From Niveispirillum sp048066115 (GTDB taxonomy: Bacteria; Pseudomonadota; Alphaproteobacteria; Azospirillales; Azospirillaceae): DNA of 64,000 nt. Position numbers and translations under genes: made by a program. The stretch spans positions 992,001-1,056,000 of the forward strand of contig NZ_JBLTYX010000001.1 of assembly GCF_048066115.1 (NCBI RefSeq). Direction: 5' to 3'. Numbering within the stretch: the stretch's first letter is position 1; each line of letters starts with the position of its first letter. The notes under the pieces are model-generated. The model searched no databases and was not told where the DNA came from. It saw nothing but the letters and a program-made list of their open reading frames with translations. Shown here piece by piece: positions 26,428 to 36,411 of this stretch.

Positions 26428-27054
26428 ATGCAGTTCGACATGCGCAGCCTGCCGCTTCTGGCGCGCTACAAGATCCTGAATTCCACGGTGACGCCGCGCC
26501 CCATCGCCTGGGTCACCACCATCTCGCGCGACGGGGTGCGCAATGCCGCCCCCTACAGCTTCTTCAACGCCGTGGGCGATGATCCGCCGCTGCTGGTCCT
26601 GGGCCTTTTGAAGCATCCCGTCACCGGCCTGATGAAGGACACGGCCCGCAACATCGTGGAGACCGGCGAATATGTGGTGAACCTAGTGTGCGAGGATGAT
26701 GCCGACCGCATGGTCCAGTGCAGCGTCGATGCCCCGGCCGAAGTTGATGAAATCCTCTATGCCGGGGTGGAGACGGCCGACAGCGTCCTGGTCAAGCCAC
26801 CGCGCATCGCCAGCAGCCCCGTCAGCTTCGAATGCCGCAAGCATTCCGCCATCGATATCGGCCGCCAGACCATCGTGCTGGGCGAGATATTGATGACCCA
26901 TATCCAGGACCGGTTCGTGCTGGACGCGGCCAAACAATATGTCGACACGCCCGCCATGAAACTGATCGGCCGCACCCATGGCAGCGGCTGGTACGTGCGC
27001 AACAGCGACGCGTTCAAGATGGAACGGCCGGCGTTCGATCCGGAACGGATTTGA
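26428..27054 (+). CDS. Flavin reductase-like (FMN-binding split barrel) protein
   Basis: A 208-residue protein of the flavin reductase-like family. The early segment TPRPIAWVTTISRDGVRNAAPYSFFNAVGDDPPLLVLG is the FMN-binding strand-loop of the family, and FECRKHSAIDIGRQTIVLGEI and the C-terminal GSGWYVRN fit its larger DIM6/NTAB-type branch. Such proteins reduce flavin with NAD(P)H for a monooxygenase, or act directly on small substrates. Its partner is not evident; the HpaB-type enzyme at 83 already has a reductase beside it. GGAAAGG lies ten bases before the ATG. Confidence 0.83.
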   Translation: MQFDMRSLPLLARYKILNSTVTPRPIAWVTTISRDGVRNAAPYSFFNAVGDDPPLLVLGLLKHPVTGLMKDTARNIVETGEYVVNLVCEDDADRMVQCSVDAPAEVDEILYAGVETADSVLVKPPRIASSPVSFECRKHSAIDIGRQTIVLGEILMTHIQDRFVLDAAKQYVDTPAMKLIGRTHGSGWYVRNSDAFKMERPAFDPERI

Positions 27055-27073
27055 GGAGATCGCCCCCTTTTTT

Positions 27074-27194
27074 CGTCATCCCGGCGAAAGCCGGGACCAA
27101 GGGGCAACAGGATCAAACCTCGAAGCTGCGTTGATTGACGCTGCCGAAAGGTCGGGCGCTTGGCCCCTGGGTCCCGGCTTTCGCCGGGATGACG
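27074..27194. repeat. ~120-bp palindromic intergenic repeat, copy 2
   Basis: It begins CGTCATCCCGGCGAAAGCC and ends GGCTTTCGCCGGGATGACG, so the outer 19 bases are a perfect inverted pair. The interior matches copy 1 at 11511-11630 (CAACAGGATCAAACCTCGAAGC here). It lies between the flavin reductase and PQQ dehydrogenase genes and may act as a terminator or mRNA-end structure. Confidence 0.88.
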
Positions 27195-27260
27195 GAGAAG
27201 AGGTGCAATTGAGTACAGACGCCGTCCACGCCCAAGAGGCGGCCACCAGGGAAGAAGCCC

Positions 27261-29331
27261 ATGTCGATGCCTTTCCGCCGGCCGCTGCTGGCCGCCGCCC
27301 TGTTGCTGACCGTGGCCGCGATGCCGCTGCGCGCCGCCCCGCCGGGGGCCGACTGGCCCGGCTATGGTGGTCCGGACGAGAACCATTACAGCCCGCTGGC
27401 CCAGATCAACGCCGGCAATATCAACCGCCTGAAGCTGGCCTGGTATCATGATATCGACGTGCCACCGTCCAGCTTCACCGCCCCCATCGCGGTGGGCGGT
27501 GTGCTGTATTTCGCGGCCGGCCACGCCGTCATCCATGCCATGGATGCCGCCACGGGCAAGGAACAGTGGCGCTATGATCCGGAAGCCTGGAAGCAGGCGG
27601 GGCAGAAGCTGCGCGGTGCCTGGGGCATCCGCGGCATCGCCTATGACAATGGCCGCATCTTCACCGGCACCATCGATGGCCGTCTGATCGCCATCGACGC
27701 CCGCACCGGCAAGCCGGAATGGAGCGTGACGACGGTGGAGAAGGATGACGAACGTTACGTCACCGGTGCGCCCTGGGTGTTCAACGGCAAGGTGGTGATC
27801 GGCCATGGTGGTGCCGATTTCGCGCCCATCCGCGGCTATGTCACCGCCTACGACCAGAAGAGTGGCAAGCAGCTCTGGCGCTTCCACACCGTGCCGGGCG
27901 ACCCCGCCAAGGGGTTCGAGAACAAGGCCATGGAGATGGCCGCCAAGACCTGGACCGGGGAATGGTGGAAGTACGGTGGCGGCGGCACGGTATGGAACAC
28001 CATGGCCTACGACCCCAAATACAACCGGCTCTATATCGGCACGGGCAACGGGTCGCCCTGGAATCAGAAGATCCGCAGCCCCGGCGGCGGCGACAATCTG
28101 TTCCTCTGTTCCATCATCGCCCTGGATGCCGATACGGGCGAATATGTCTGGCACTACCAGACCAATCCCGGGGAGACCTGGGACTATAATTCCTCGATGG
28201 ATATCGAGCTGGCGGAGCTGGAGATCGACGGCAAGCGCCGGCCGGTCATCATGCATGCGCCCAAGAACGGCTTCTTCTATGTGCTGGACCGGGAGACGGG
28301 GAAACTGATCTCGGCGGAGAAGATCGTGAAGGTCAATTGGGCCGACCGGATCGATACGGCAACCGGCCGCCCCTTGGAAAACCCGGCCGCCCGCTATCCC
28401 GATGGCAAAGCGGCCCTGGTCTTCCCCTCCCCCTTCGGGGCCCACAATGTGGAGGCGATGTCCTTCAACCCCAAGACGGGACTGGTCTATATCCCGGTGA
28501 TGGAACGCGGGCAGGTCTATGTCGACCCGCCGGGCGACCTGTCGCAATGGCGCCATTCCGGCGGCCAGCGCCTGTCCACCGGCACCGGCGCCCCACCCGA
28601 CAACATGCAGCCCCCACCGCCGACCAGCGCCCTGCTGGCCTGGAACCCGGTGACGCAGAAGGAGGCCTGGCGTCTGCCGCTGAAGGGGGCCCGCAATGGA
28701 GCCACCGCCACCACCGCCGGCAATCTGGTCATGCAGGGCCGCGCCTTGGGCCGCTTCGATATCCTGGCCGCCGACAGCGGCAAGACGCTGTGGTCCTTCG
28801 ACGCGCAAACAGCGGTGCAGGCCCAGCCCATCACCTATATGGCCAAGGGCAGGCAGTACATTACCGTCATCGCCGGTGCCCGCTATCCCGGTGCCGTCGG
28901 GCTGGACCGGGAATGGAATTATCATGACCAGCAATGGCGGGTGCTGACCTTTGCCCTGGATGGCAAGGCCACCCTGCCGCCCCGGCCGGAACCGGTGGCC
29001 CTGCCGCTGATCGAAACCGACCGGATCGACCCAACCCTGGCCACCGCCGGCCGTGCCACCTACGCCCAGCGCTGCTCCATCTGCCACGGTCCCGCCGCCC
29101 GTTCCGGCGGGGCCGCCCCCGATCTGCTGCGGTCCCCCATCGTCGGCGACGCCGACAGTTTCAGGACTGTCCTGCATGACGGCTTGCTGCGTGAGCGTGG
29201 CATGCCCGACTTCCCCGAATTGAGCGATGGCGAGCTGGAAGGGCTGCGCCATTACATCCATCAACGCGCGCGGGAGGAAGCTTCGGTCGCCGCCGGCCTC
29301 CAAGCCCGCCCGCCAGCCAGCAGAGGCAGCA

Positions 29332-29345
<14 letters not shown>
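27261..29345 (+). CDS. PQQ-dependent alcohol dehydrogenase with C-terminal cytochrome c
   Basis: A 694-residue quinohaemoprotein. A Sec-type leader (RRPLLAAALLLTVAAMPLRA) is followed by the eight-bladed PQQ propeller with repeated tryptophan-docking motifs, and a cytochrome c domain with CxxCH at 605-609 (CSICH) and a distal Met near RGMPDF. It would oxidise a primary or secondary alcohol in the periplasm. Unusually, the vicinal Cys-Cys pair of classical methanol/ethanol dehydrogenases is absent: the matching segment reads RGAWGIRGIAY. It overlaps the next gene by 14 bases. A paralogue lies at 36412. No PQQ synthesis genes are in the window. Confidence 0.9.
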
Positions 29346-31410
<2,065 letters not shown>

Positions 31411-31430
31411 GGCCAGCGGTACGCGTTCAA

Positions 31431-31467
31431 CCCGCCGTTCCGGATGACACCGGGACGGCGGTTTTTT
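31431..31467 (+). terminator. Rho-independent terminator (rightward)
   Basis: A 12-pair GC stem (CCGCCGT-T-CCGG against CCGG-G-ACGGCGG, one G-U pair) with a 6-base loop is followed by six T at 31462-31467. It ends the transcript of the fused hydratase/dehydrogenase, 20 bases after its stop. Confidence 0.9.
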
Positions 31468-31492
31468 CATGTCCACGCGGTGTGCGTGCATG

Positions 31493-31521
31493 AAAAAACC
31501 CCGGTGGCAGGGCCACCGGGG
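31493..31521 (-). terminator. Rho-independent terminator (leftward)
   Basis: On the minus strand a perfect 10-pair stem (CCCCGGTGGC / GCCACCGGGG, 3-base loop) is followed by TTTTTT (31498-31493). It ends the TonB receptor transcript, and faces the rightward terminator 26 bases away. Confidence 0.9.
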
Positions 31522-31582
31522 AGGGTCAGGTTACCGGGAGGAGAGCCGAGACTGTGAGATACCCCGTCCCGGCTTTCGCCGA

Positions 31583-34435
31583 TCAGAACTTGGCGCGCAG
31601 ACCAACGGTGTAGGCGCGGCCGACAGTGTCATACAGGGAGATGATTGTCGGCAGGTTCAGACCGGGAATGGTGCCCGGCACCAGCGGCGGATTGCGATCG
31701 AACAGATTGTTCGCGGTCACGAACAGTTCGGTTTCGGCGCCGAGCGCCTGGGTGCGATAGGTGACGGTGGCATCGGTGTACCAGACGGCACTCTGCTTGG
31801 CGCCGTTGTAGTTCTGGTTCGGCTCCTGGCTGCCCAGGGCCCATTTGCCGATATATTGCTCGGAGACGAAGATGTTGAAGTCGCCGATATCATAGGAGAC
31901 GTTCAGCGTGCCGCGCCATTTCGGCCGGGCCACCGGCTGGTTGGCACTGCTGCCATAGCCGGAGAAATCATAGACCGGGGCCGTGGCCGATTGCTGCGTC
32001 TTGTATTCGTCCAGATAGGACGCGTACAGGCGGAAGGTCAGGTCGCCGGGACCGGCTTCCGTGCGGTAGGTGGCGTCGAAATCGATGCCGCTGGTCTGCA
32101 GGAAGGCGATGTTGGCCGGGGCCACGCGGATGGAGTTGGGGAAGGCCGTGGCGCTGGGCCGGTCGATCAGGGCGCATTCCGGCGCCGAACCACCGGACGC
32201 CTGGCAGTTGGTGACGATCTGGATGGGCGACAGGCTGCCGATGGCGCCGTTGATCTTCAGGCGGAAATAATCGACCGACAGGCTGAAGCCCGGCAGGCCG
32301 GACGGCGACAGCACGCCGCCGAAGGAGAAGGTGTCCGCCTCTTCCGGCTTCAGGCCGGCATTGCCGCCGCTGATCTGCGGCACGTTGGCGGTGACGCCGC
32401 TGACGGGATCGACCAGGGTGCCGATGGCCGATTGGTCGCCGGCATAAAGGTCGAACAGGGTGGGTGCGCGGATGTCGCGCGACCGCGTGGCGCGCAGCAG
32501 GAAATCATCTACCGGCTTCCAGGTCGCGCCCAGCTTCCAGGTTTCCACCCGGCCGCTGGTGGAATAGTCGGTGACGCGGCCGGCGGCATTGATGTCCAGC
32601 GACTTGGCGAAGGCAACATCGCTGAGCACCGGGATATTGACCTCGGCGAAGCCTTCCTTGACGTTCACGTCGCCATCGGCAGAACCGACATTGGTCAGCC
32701 AGTAGAACAGGGCCGAGGACGGCACGCCGCGCACGCCACGGAAATATTCCGCGCGCTCCGCCGCCGTGTCCAGCAGGGCCGGATCGGCATTGCTGTTCAA
32801 CTTCAGCTTCTGGGTGCGGTATTCACCACCCGCCGCCACCATCAGCGGACCGGCCGGCAGGTCGAACAGCACACCCTGGAAGGCAGCCTGCACCAGATGC
32901 TGGGAAATGGCGGCGTCATAGCTGGAGGTGCCGGTGGCGTATTTATAGCCGTCCGGGGTCTTCAGCATGGAACCTTCGCCCATCATGTTCAGCGGCTTGC
33001 AATCGGCGAAGCGCTGGCGGATGGCCGCATCGGCATCCAGCGTGGCACGACAGACGATATTGCCGCTGCCATCGCGCACCGCGTCCAATGCCGCGTAGGT
33101 ATTGCGCCAGTTGAACAGGCCGCTCTGGTCCATGGAGTGCTTGGACTTGCCATAGACATAGCCGGCATTCCACTGCCAATCGGCACCGATATCGCCCTCG
33201 AAGCCCAGGGTGGCGTTGTAATAATCGGTACGTTCCTCCGTATGCGGCTTTGGCGCATAGGGGCTGTAGGACGCGACACTGATCGAGGTGGCACCCGCCG
33301 CCGTCAGCTGCGCCCGCTGCGCCGTGGTCAGGTTCAGATACGGGTTGTCCAGATAGATGGTGGCCGATGTCGGTGCCACGAAGCTGTTGGCCAGCGAGCT
33401 GTAGGACAGGTCGCTGCGGGTGAAGCCACCCTGGGCGTAGAAGCGCAGTTCCGGGGCCACGTCATAATCGAAGCGCTGGAAAATCTGCTGCGTCTTCAAC
33501 GGCGACACGGTGGTGACGTCGGACGGGATGCGATAGCCATCGCCGCCGACATAATAGGCCGGGGTGCCGGTCGCGGTGCCGTCGACGAAGGGCACGATGG
33601 ACCCGTCGGGCAGGAACCGGTAATTGGCCAGCGGGCCGGACAGGATCTTGCCGCCGTCGGACGCCTGGTTCTGCTTCACGCCGCTATAGATGACATAGGG
33701 ATTGGCGGCGGAGCCCGGCGTGCCCGCACCCGGGTTCTTGCCGGCATAGATATAGCCCTGGTTGGCGACGTCACGGTCGCTGCGCAGCATGCCCTTGCTG
33801 TCGAACTGTTCGGCGCTGAACAGCCAATGGCCCTTGCCATCCAGCAGGTCGGTGCCAAACGCCGCACCCACGCGGTAGGTCTCGTTGTCGCCTTGTTCGG
33901 ACGTGCCGTACTGGGCCTGGACCTTGGCGCCGTTGAACTTGCGGTTCAGCACGAAATTGACCACGCCGGCCACGGCGTCGGAGCCATAGGCGGCCGATGC
34001 GCCGGCCGTCACCACGTCCACACGCTCGATCAGCATGTTGGGGATGACATTGGTGTCGACATCGCCGCGGAAGGTCGTGGGCGGCACGCGGGCACCGTCG
34101 AACAGGATCAGCGTACGGTTACCACCGACGCCGCGCAGGTTCAGGATGTTGCCGTGCGAAGCGCTGTTGGCGAAATTGTGGGTGGAGCGCGACGGGCTGG
34201 AAGACAGCTGGAACTGCGGCAGCTTGTTCAGCGCGTCGGGAATGTTGGACGGCGTCGATTTGACCAGATCGGCCACGGGCGCCACGGTCACCGGGGTCGG
34301 GGCCGTATAGCCATCACGCGTGATGCGCGAGCCGGTGACCACGATCTCCTCCAGTGCGTCCTGCGCCATGACAGGGACCGCGAGGAACACCGAACTGGCA
34401 CTCACCAGCAGGGTGCCGACGATGCGTGCTTTCAT
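31583..34435 (-). CDS. TonB-dependent outer-membrane receptor
   Basis: A 950-residue receptor. A Sec leader (MKARIVGTLLVSASSVFLAVPVMAQ) is followed by a TonB-box-like EEIVVTGSRI, a plug domain (LNLRGVGGNRTLILFDGARVP, ERVDVVTAGASAAYGSDAVAGVVNFVL) and a long beta-barrel ending GRAYTVGLRAKF, with the terminal aromatic residue needed for barrel insertion. No N-terminal signalling domain is present. Receptors of this oligomeric/sugar or hydrophobic-substrate type in alphaproteobacteria often sit beside catabolic genes. ATG 34435 has GGGGAGG seven bases upstream; the frame to 34513 runs through the promoter. The neighbouring esterase and PQQ enzyme suggest a bulky hydroxy or ester substrate. Confidence 0.93.
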   Translation of the reverse strand: MKARIVGTLLVSASSVFLAVPVMAQDALEEIVVTGSRITRDGYTAPTPVTVAPVADLVKSTPSNIPDALNKLPQFQLSSSPSRSTHNFANSASHGNILNLRGVGGNRTLILFDGARVPPTTFRGDVDTNVIPNMLIERVDVVTAGASAAYGSDAVAGVVNFVLNRKFNGAKVQAQYGTSEQGDNETYRVGAAFGTDLLDGKGHWLFSAEQFDSKGMLRSDRDVANQGYIYAGKNPGAGTPGSAANPYVIYSGVKQNQASDGGKILSGPLANYRFLPDGSIVPFVDGTATGTPAYYVGGDGYRIPSDVTTVSPLKTQQIFQRFDYDVAPELRFYAQGGFTRSDLSYSSLANSFVAPTSATIYLDNPYLNLTTAQRAQLTAAGATSISVASYSPYAPKPHTEERTDYYNATLGFEGDIGADWQWNAGYVYGKSKHSMDQSGLFNWRNTYAALDAVRDGSGNIVCRATLDADAAIRQRFADCKPLNMMGEGSMLKTPDGYKYATGTSSYDAAISQHLVQAAFQGVLFDLPAGPLMVAAGGEYRTQKLKLNSNADPALLDTAAERAEYFRGVRGVPSSALFYWLTNVGSADGDVNVKEGFAEVNIPVLSDVAFAKSLDINAAGRVTDYSTSGRVETWKLGATWKPVDDFLLRATRSRDIRAPTLFDLYAGDQSAIGTLVDPVSGVTANVPQISGGNAGLKPEEADTFSFGGVLSPSGLPGFSLSVDYFRLKINGAIGSLSPIQIVTNCQASGGSAPECALIDRPSATAFPNSIRVAPANIAFLQTSGIDFDATYRTEAGPGDLTFRLYASYLDEYKTQQSATAPVYDFSGYGSSANQPVARPKWRGTLNVSYDIGDFNIFVSEQYIGKWALGSQEPNQNYNGAKQSAVWYTDATVTYRTQALGAETELFVTANNLFDRNPPLVPGTIPGLNLPTIISLYDTVGRAYTVGLRAKF

Positions 34436-34458
34436 TGTTTTGCCTCCCCAGGGATTTA

Positions 34459-34522
34459 TTACACAGTCGTGCATTTTTCTGGAAATTAAGCGCCAGCCAA
34501 AATTGCCTGTCAATGCAATTTT
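34459..34522 (-). promoter_or_regulatory. Promoter of the TonB receptor with two operator-like elements
   Basis: Minus-strand TTGACA (34513-34508), 17 bases, CTTAAT (34490-34485). The -35 lies inside the inverted repeat AAAATTGC-N8-GCAATTTT (34499-34522), which is identical at 36269-36292. Downstream of the start site is TTACACAGTCGTGCAT (34459-34474), a one-mismatch-per-arm version of the regulon palindrome. Confidence 0.7.
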
Positions 34523-34639
34523 ATGCTGGGCGATACATTCCCCTGCATTCAGGGGTCTTGACGAGAGGGCGCAAGGCCAAACCCCACGCGCAGGTCGTGG
34601 GTGGTAATGCCTTCTGCACCAAACCGGCCGACCCCAGGG

Positions 34640-36214
34640 TCAGCGGGAAAGGGTTTCCCCCGTCTCGGCACTCCATTTCGCGTACCAGGGTGCCAGCTGG
34701 GTGGCCCGGAAACCCGGAACCCCCGCCGTCTGATCCGCGATGACCAGTGGCGTCGCGGTTTCAAGCTTGAAACGGGGCCAGGCCGGCAGGCCGCTGCCGT
34801 TGGGATCGCCCGTGCGGATGAAGTTCAGGAAATAGCCCTGCATCATGCGGGCAATTTCCGCGTCCTTCCCCTGCAGGGGCTTGCCGTCGCGGCCGCCTTC
34901 CGGTGCGAAGATATAAGGCATGTCCCCGCAATGCGGCACGCCCGCGACCTTGCCGCGCTGGTCCTGCGCGACATAGTCGAAATGGTAGCCATAGGCGGGC
35001 TGCCCGGTGCGCGACGCCAGCCCGGCCATGCCCATGGCGGCAGAGGTGAAGATGAAATCCGTCTGCACCTGCCGCAGCATCTCCTTGTCATCCAAGGCGC
35101 CATAGGCGGGCTTCAGACTGTCCATCTTGATGCCGAACCGTTCATCCAGGACCTTGGCATCGAAGCCCATCAGACCGAAGACGCTGGCCTCGTCACTGGT
35201 TGATCCGCTGATGATCGGCACCCGCGCCATCTCGCCCCGCGCGAAGGTGGCGGAAAGCTGGCGGTTCAAAAGCTTGCCATCGATGATGGCGCCGAATTCC
35301 GGCGGCCCCTTGTCGCCTTCCAGCACCTGGGCCGGGGTCAGGGCGCGCAGTTTGGCCAGGGCGGCGGCATCGCTGCCTTCCACCCCAACACGCTGGGCAT
35401 AGGCCAACCCCTGCTGCTGCGCCACGTCCAGGGTGCGGGTGGCATTGAAGAAGCCGCCGCCGGAATGGATGGAGGCATGGCGGAACAGCCCGCGCGGCAC
35501 CGGCGATGAGGTCAGGGCATTGACCGCCGATCCGCCGGCCGAACAGCCCAGGATGGTGACATTGTCGGGATCGCCACCGAACTGGGCGATGTTGCGCCTC
35601 ACCCATTGCAGCGACGCGATCAGGTCCGACAGCCAGTAATTGCCGACGACACCGTCTTTGGCCCCGGCCTTGGCCTCCGCCGCCAGGGCCGGATGGGCGA
35701 AGAAGCCCATCCGGCCGACGCGGTAATTGGGCGACACCAGCACCACGCCCTGATCGACCAGGGCCGGCAGCCCCTTGTCCATCAGGTAGCGGTTGGAGCC
35801 AACGAAATAGGCGCCGCCATGGATGGAGACCAGCACCGGCAGCTTCTTGGATGCCGACAGGTCCGGGCTGGCGACGTTCAGCGTCAGGCAATCCTCGCTC
35901 TGTGCCGGGGCGTCGGTGGCGCCCGGCCGCACCGGCTGGGTACAGATGGCGCCGAACTGTGTGGCGTCACGCACACCATCCCATGGGGCCGCGGGTGCGG
36001 CAGCCTGCCAGCGCAGGGGGCCGACGGGCGGGGCGGCGAAGGGAATGCCCTTGAACACGCCCCCCTTGCCATACGTCTCGCCGCGCAGCTTGCCCAGGTC
36101 GGTATCGACGACCGGTGCCGTATCGGCACCGGCGGCGACGGCCGACATTGGAAGGAAAAGGCCCAGCAGCGCCAGGACGGAAACACCCTGTCGCAGGCGG
36201 CGTGGAAACTCCAT
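34640..36214 (-). CDS. Type B carboxylesterase, exported
   Basis: A 524-residue alpha/beta-hydrolase with a leader (LRQGVSVLALLGLFLPMSAVAA). Landmarks are GIPFAAPPVGPLRWQ, EDCLTLNV, IHGGAYFVGSN (oxyanion hole) and NIAQFGGDPDNVTILGCSAGGSA with nucleophile S225. The residue before the Ser is Cys 224, where the family normally has Glu (GESAGG). GVPHCGDMPYIF carries the catalytic His. It would hydrolyse an ester or lactone in the periplasm. It is transcribed leftward from a promoter that shares its -35 repeat with the TonB receptor, so both are likely expressed together. Confidence 0.9.
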   Translation of the reverse strand: MEFPRRLRQGVSVLALLGLFLPMSAVAAGADTAPVVDTDLGKLRGETYGKGGVFKGIPFAAPPVGPLRWQAAAPAAPWDGVRDATQFGAICTQPVRPGATDAPAQSEDCLTLNVASPDLSASKKLPVLVSIHGGAYFVGSNRYLMDKGLPALVDQGVVLVSPNYRVGRMGFFAHPALAAEAKAGAKDGVVGNYWLSDLIASLQWVRRNIAQFGGDPDNVTILGCSAGGSAVNALTSSPVPRGLFRHASIHSGGGFFNATRTLDVAQQQGLAYAQRVGVEGSDAAALAKLRALTPAQVLEGDKGPPEFGAIIDGKLLNRQLSATFARGEMARVPIISGSTSDEASVFGLMGFDAKVLDERFGIKMDSLKPAYGALDDKEMLRQVQTDFIFTSAAMGMAGLASRTGQPAYGYHFDYVAQDQRGKVAGVPHCGDMPYIFAPEGGRDGKPLQGKDAEIARMMQGYFLNFIRTGDPNGSGLPAWPRFKLETATPLVIADQTAGVPGFRATQLAPWYAKWSAETGETLSR

Positions 36215-36254
36215 GGTCGCCCTCCCAATTTTTACCTGTTATGTATTTTTCTGT

Positions 36255-36292
36255 GGGGTAACATGCACAAAATTGCCTGTCAATGCAATTTT
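36255..36292 (-). promoter_or_regulatory. Promoter of the carboxylesterase with shared inverted repeat
   Basis: Minus-strand TTGACA (36283-36278) within AAAATTGC-N8-GCAATTTT (36269-36292), base-for-base the same 24 bp as at the TonB receptor. The -10 at 17 bases is poor (TACCCC, 36260-36255), suggesting that it needs an activator. Confidence 0.6.
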
Positions 36293-36344
36293 GGTGAATT
36301 GTTCCGACGGCTGTCGATAGTGTCATCGCCACGGGTGGTTTCGT

Positions 36345-36377
36345 TTGACACCCGCTGAATGTTGCACAATAGTGCAG
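36345..36377 (+). promoter_or_regulatory. Promoter with palindromic operator over its -10 (second PQQ operon)
   Basis: Consensus TTGACA (36345-36350), exactly 17 bases, then AATAGT (36368-36373). The palindrome TTGCACAATAGTGCAG (36362-36377) covers the -10. The start codon is at 36412 with AGGAGG ten bases before it. Confidence 0.75.
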
Positions 36378-36411
36378 AAAATACACGAATGCACCAGGAG
36401 GAACGTTGAGA

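Noticed and set aside
27203..27208. GTGCAA upstream of the first PQQ dehydrogenase as a regulon site
   Set aside because: The left arm at the right distance (CGGAGA) does not match, so it is only a chance half-site.
31469..34489. A 1006-codon open frame on the plus strand across the TonB receptor gene
   Set aside because: It is antisense to a clear receptor gene with leader, plug and barrel. Its translation is rich in Gly, Arg and His with no family motif, as expected for the opposite strand of GC-rich coding DNA.
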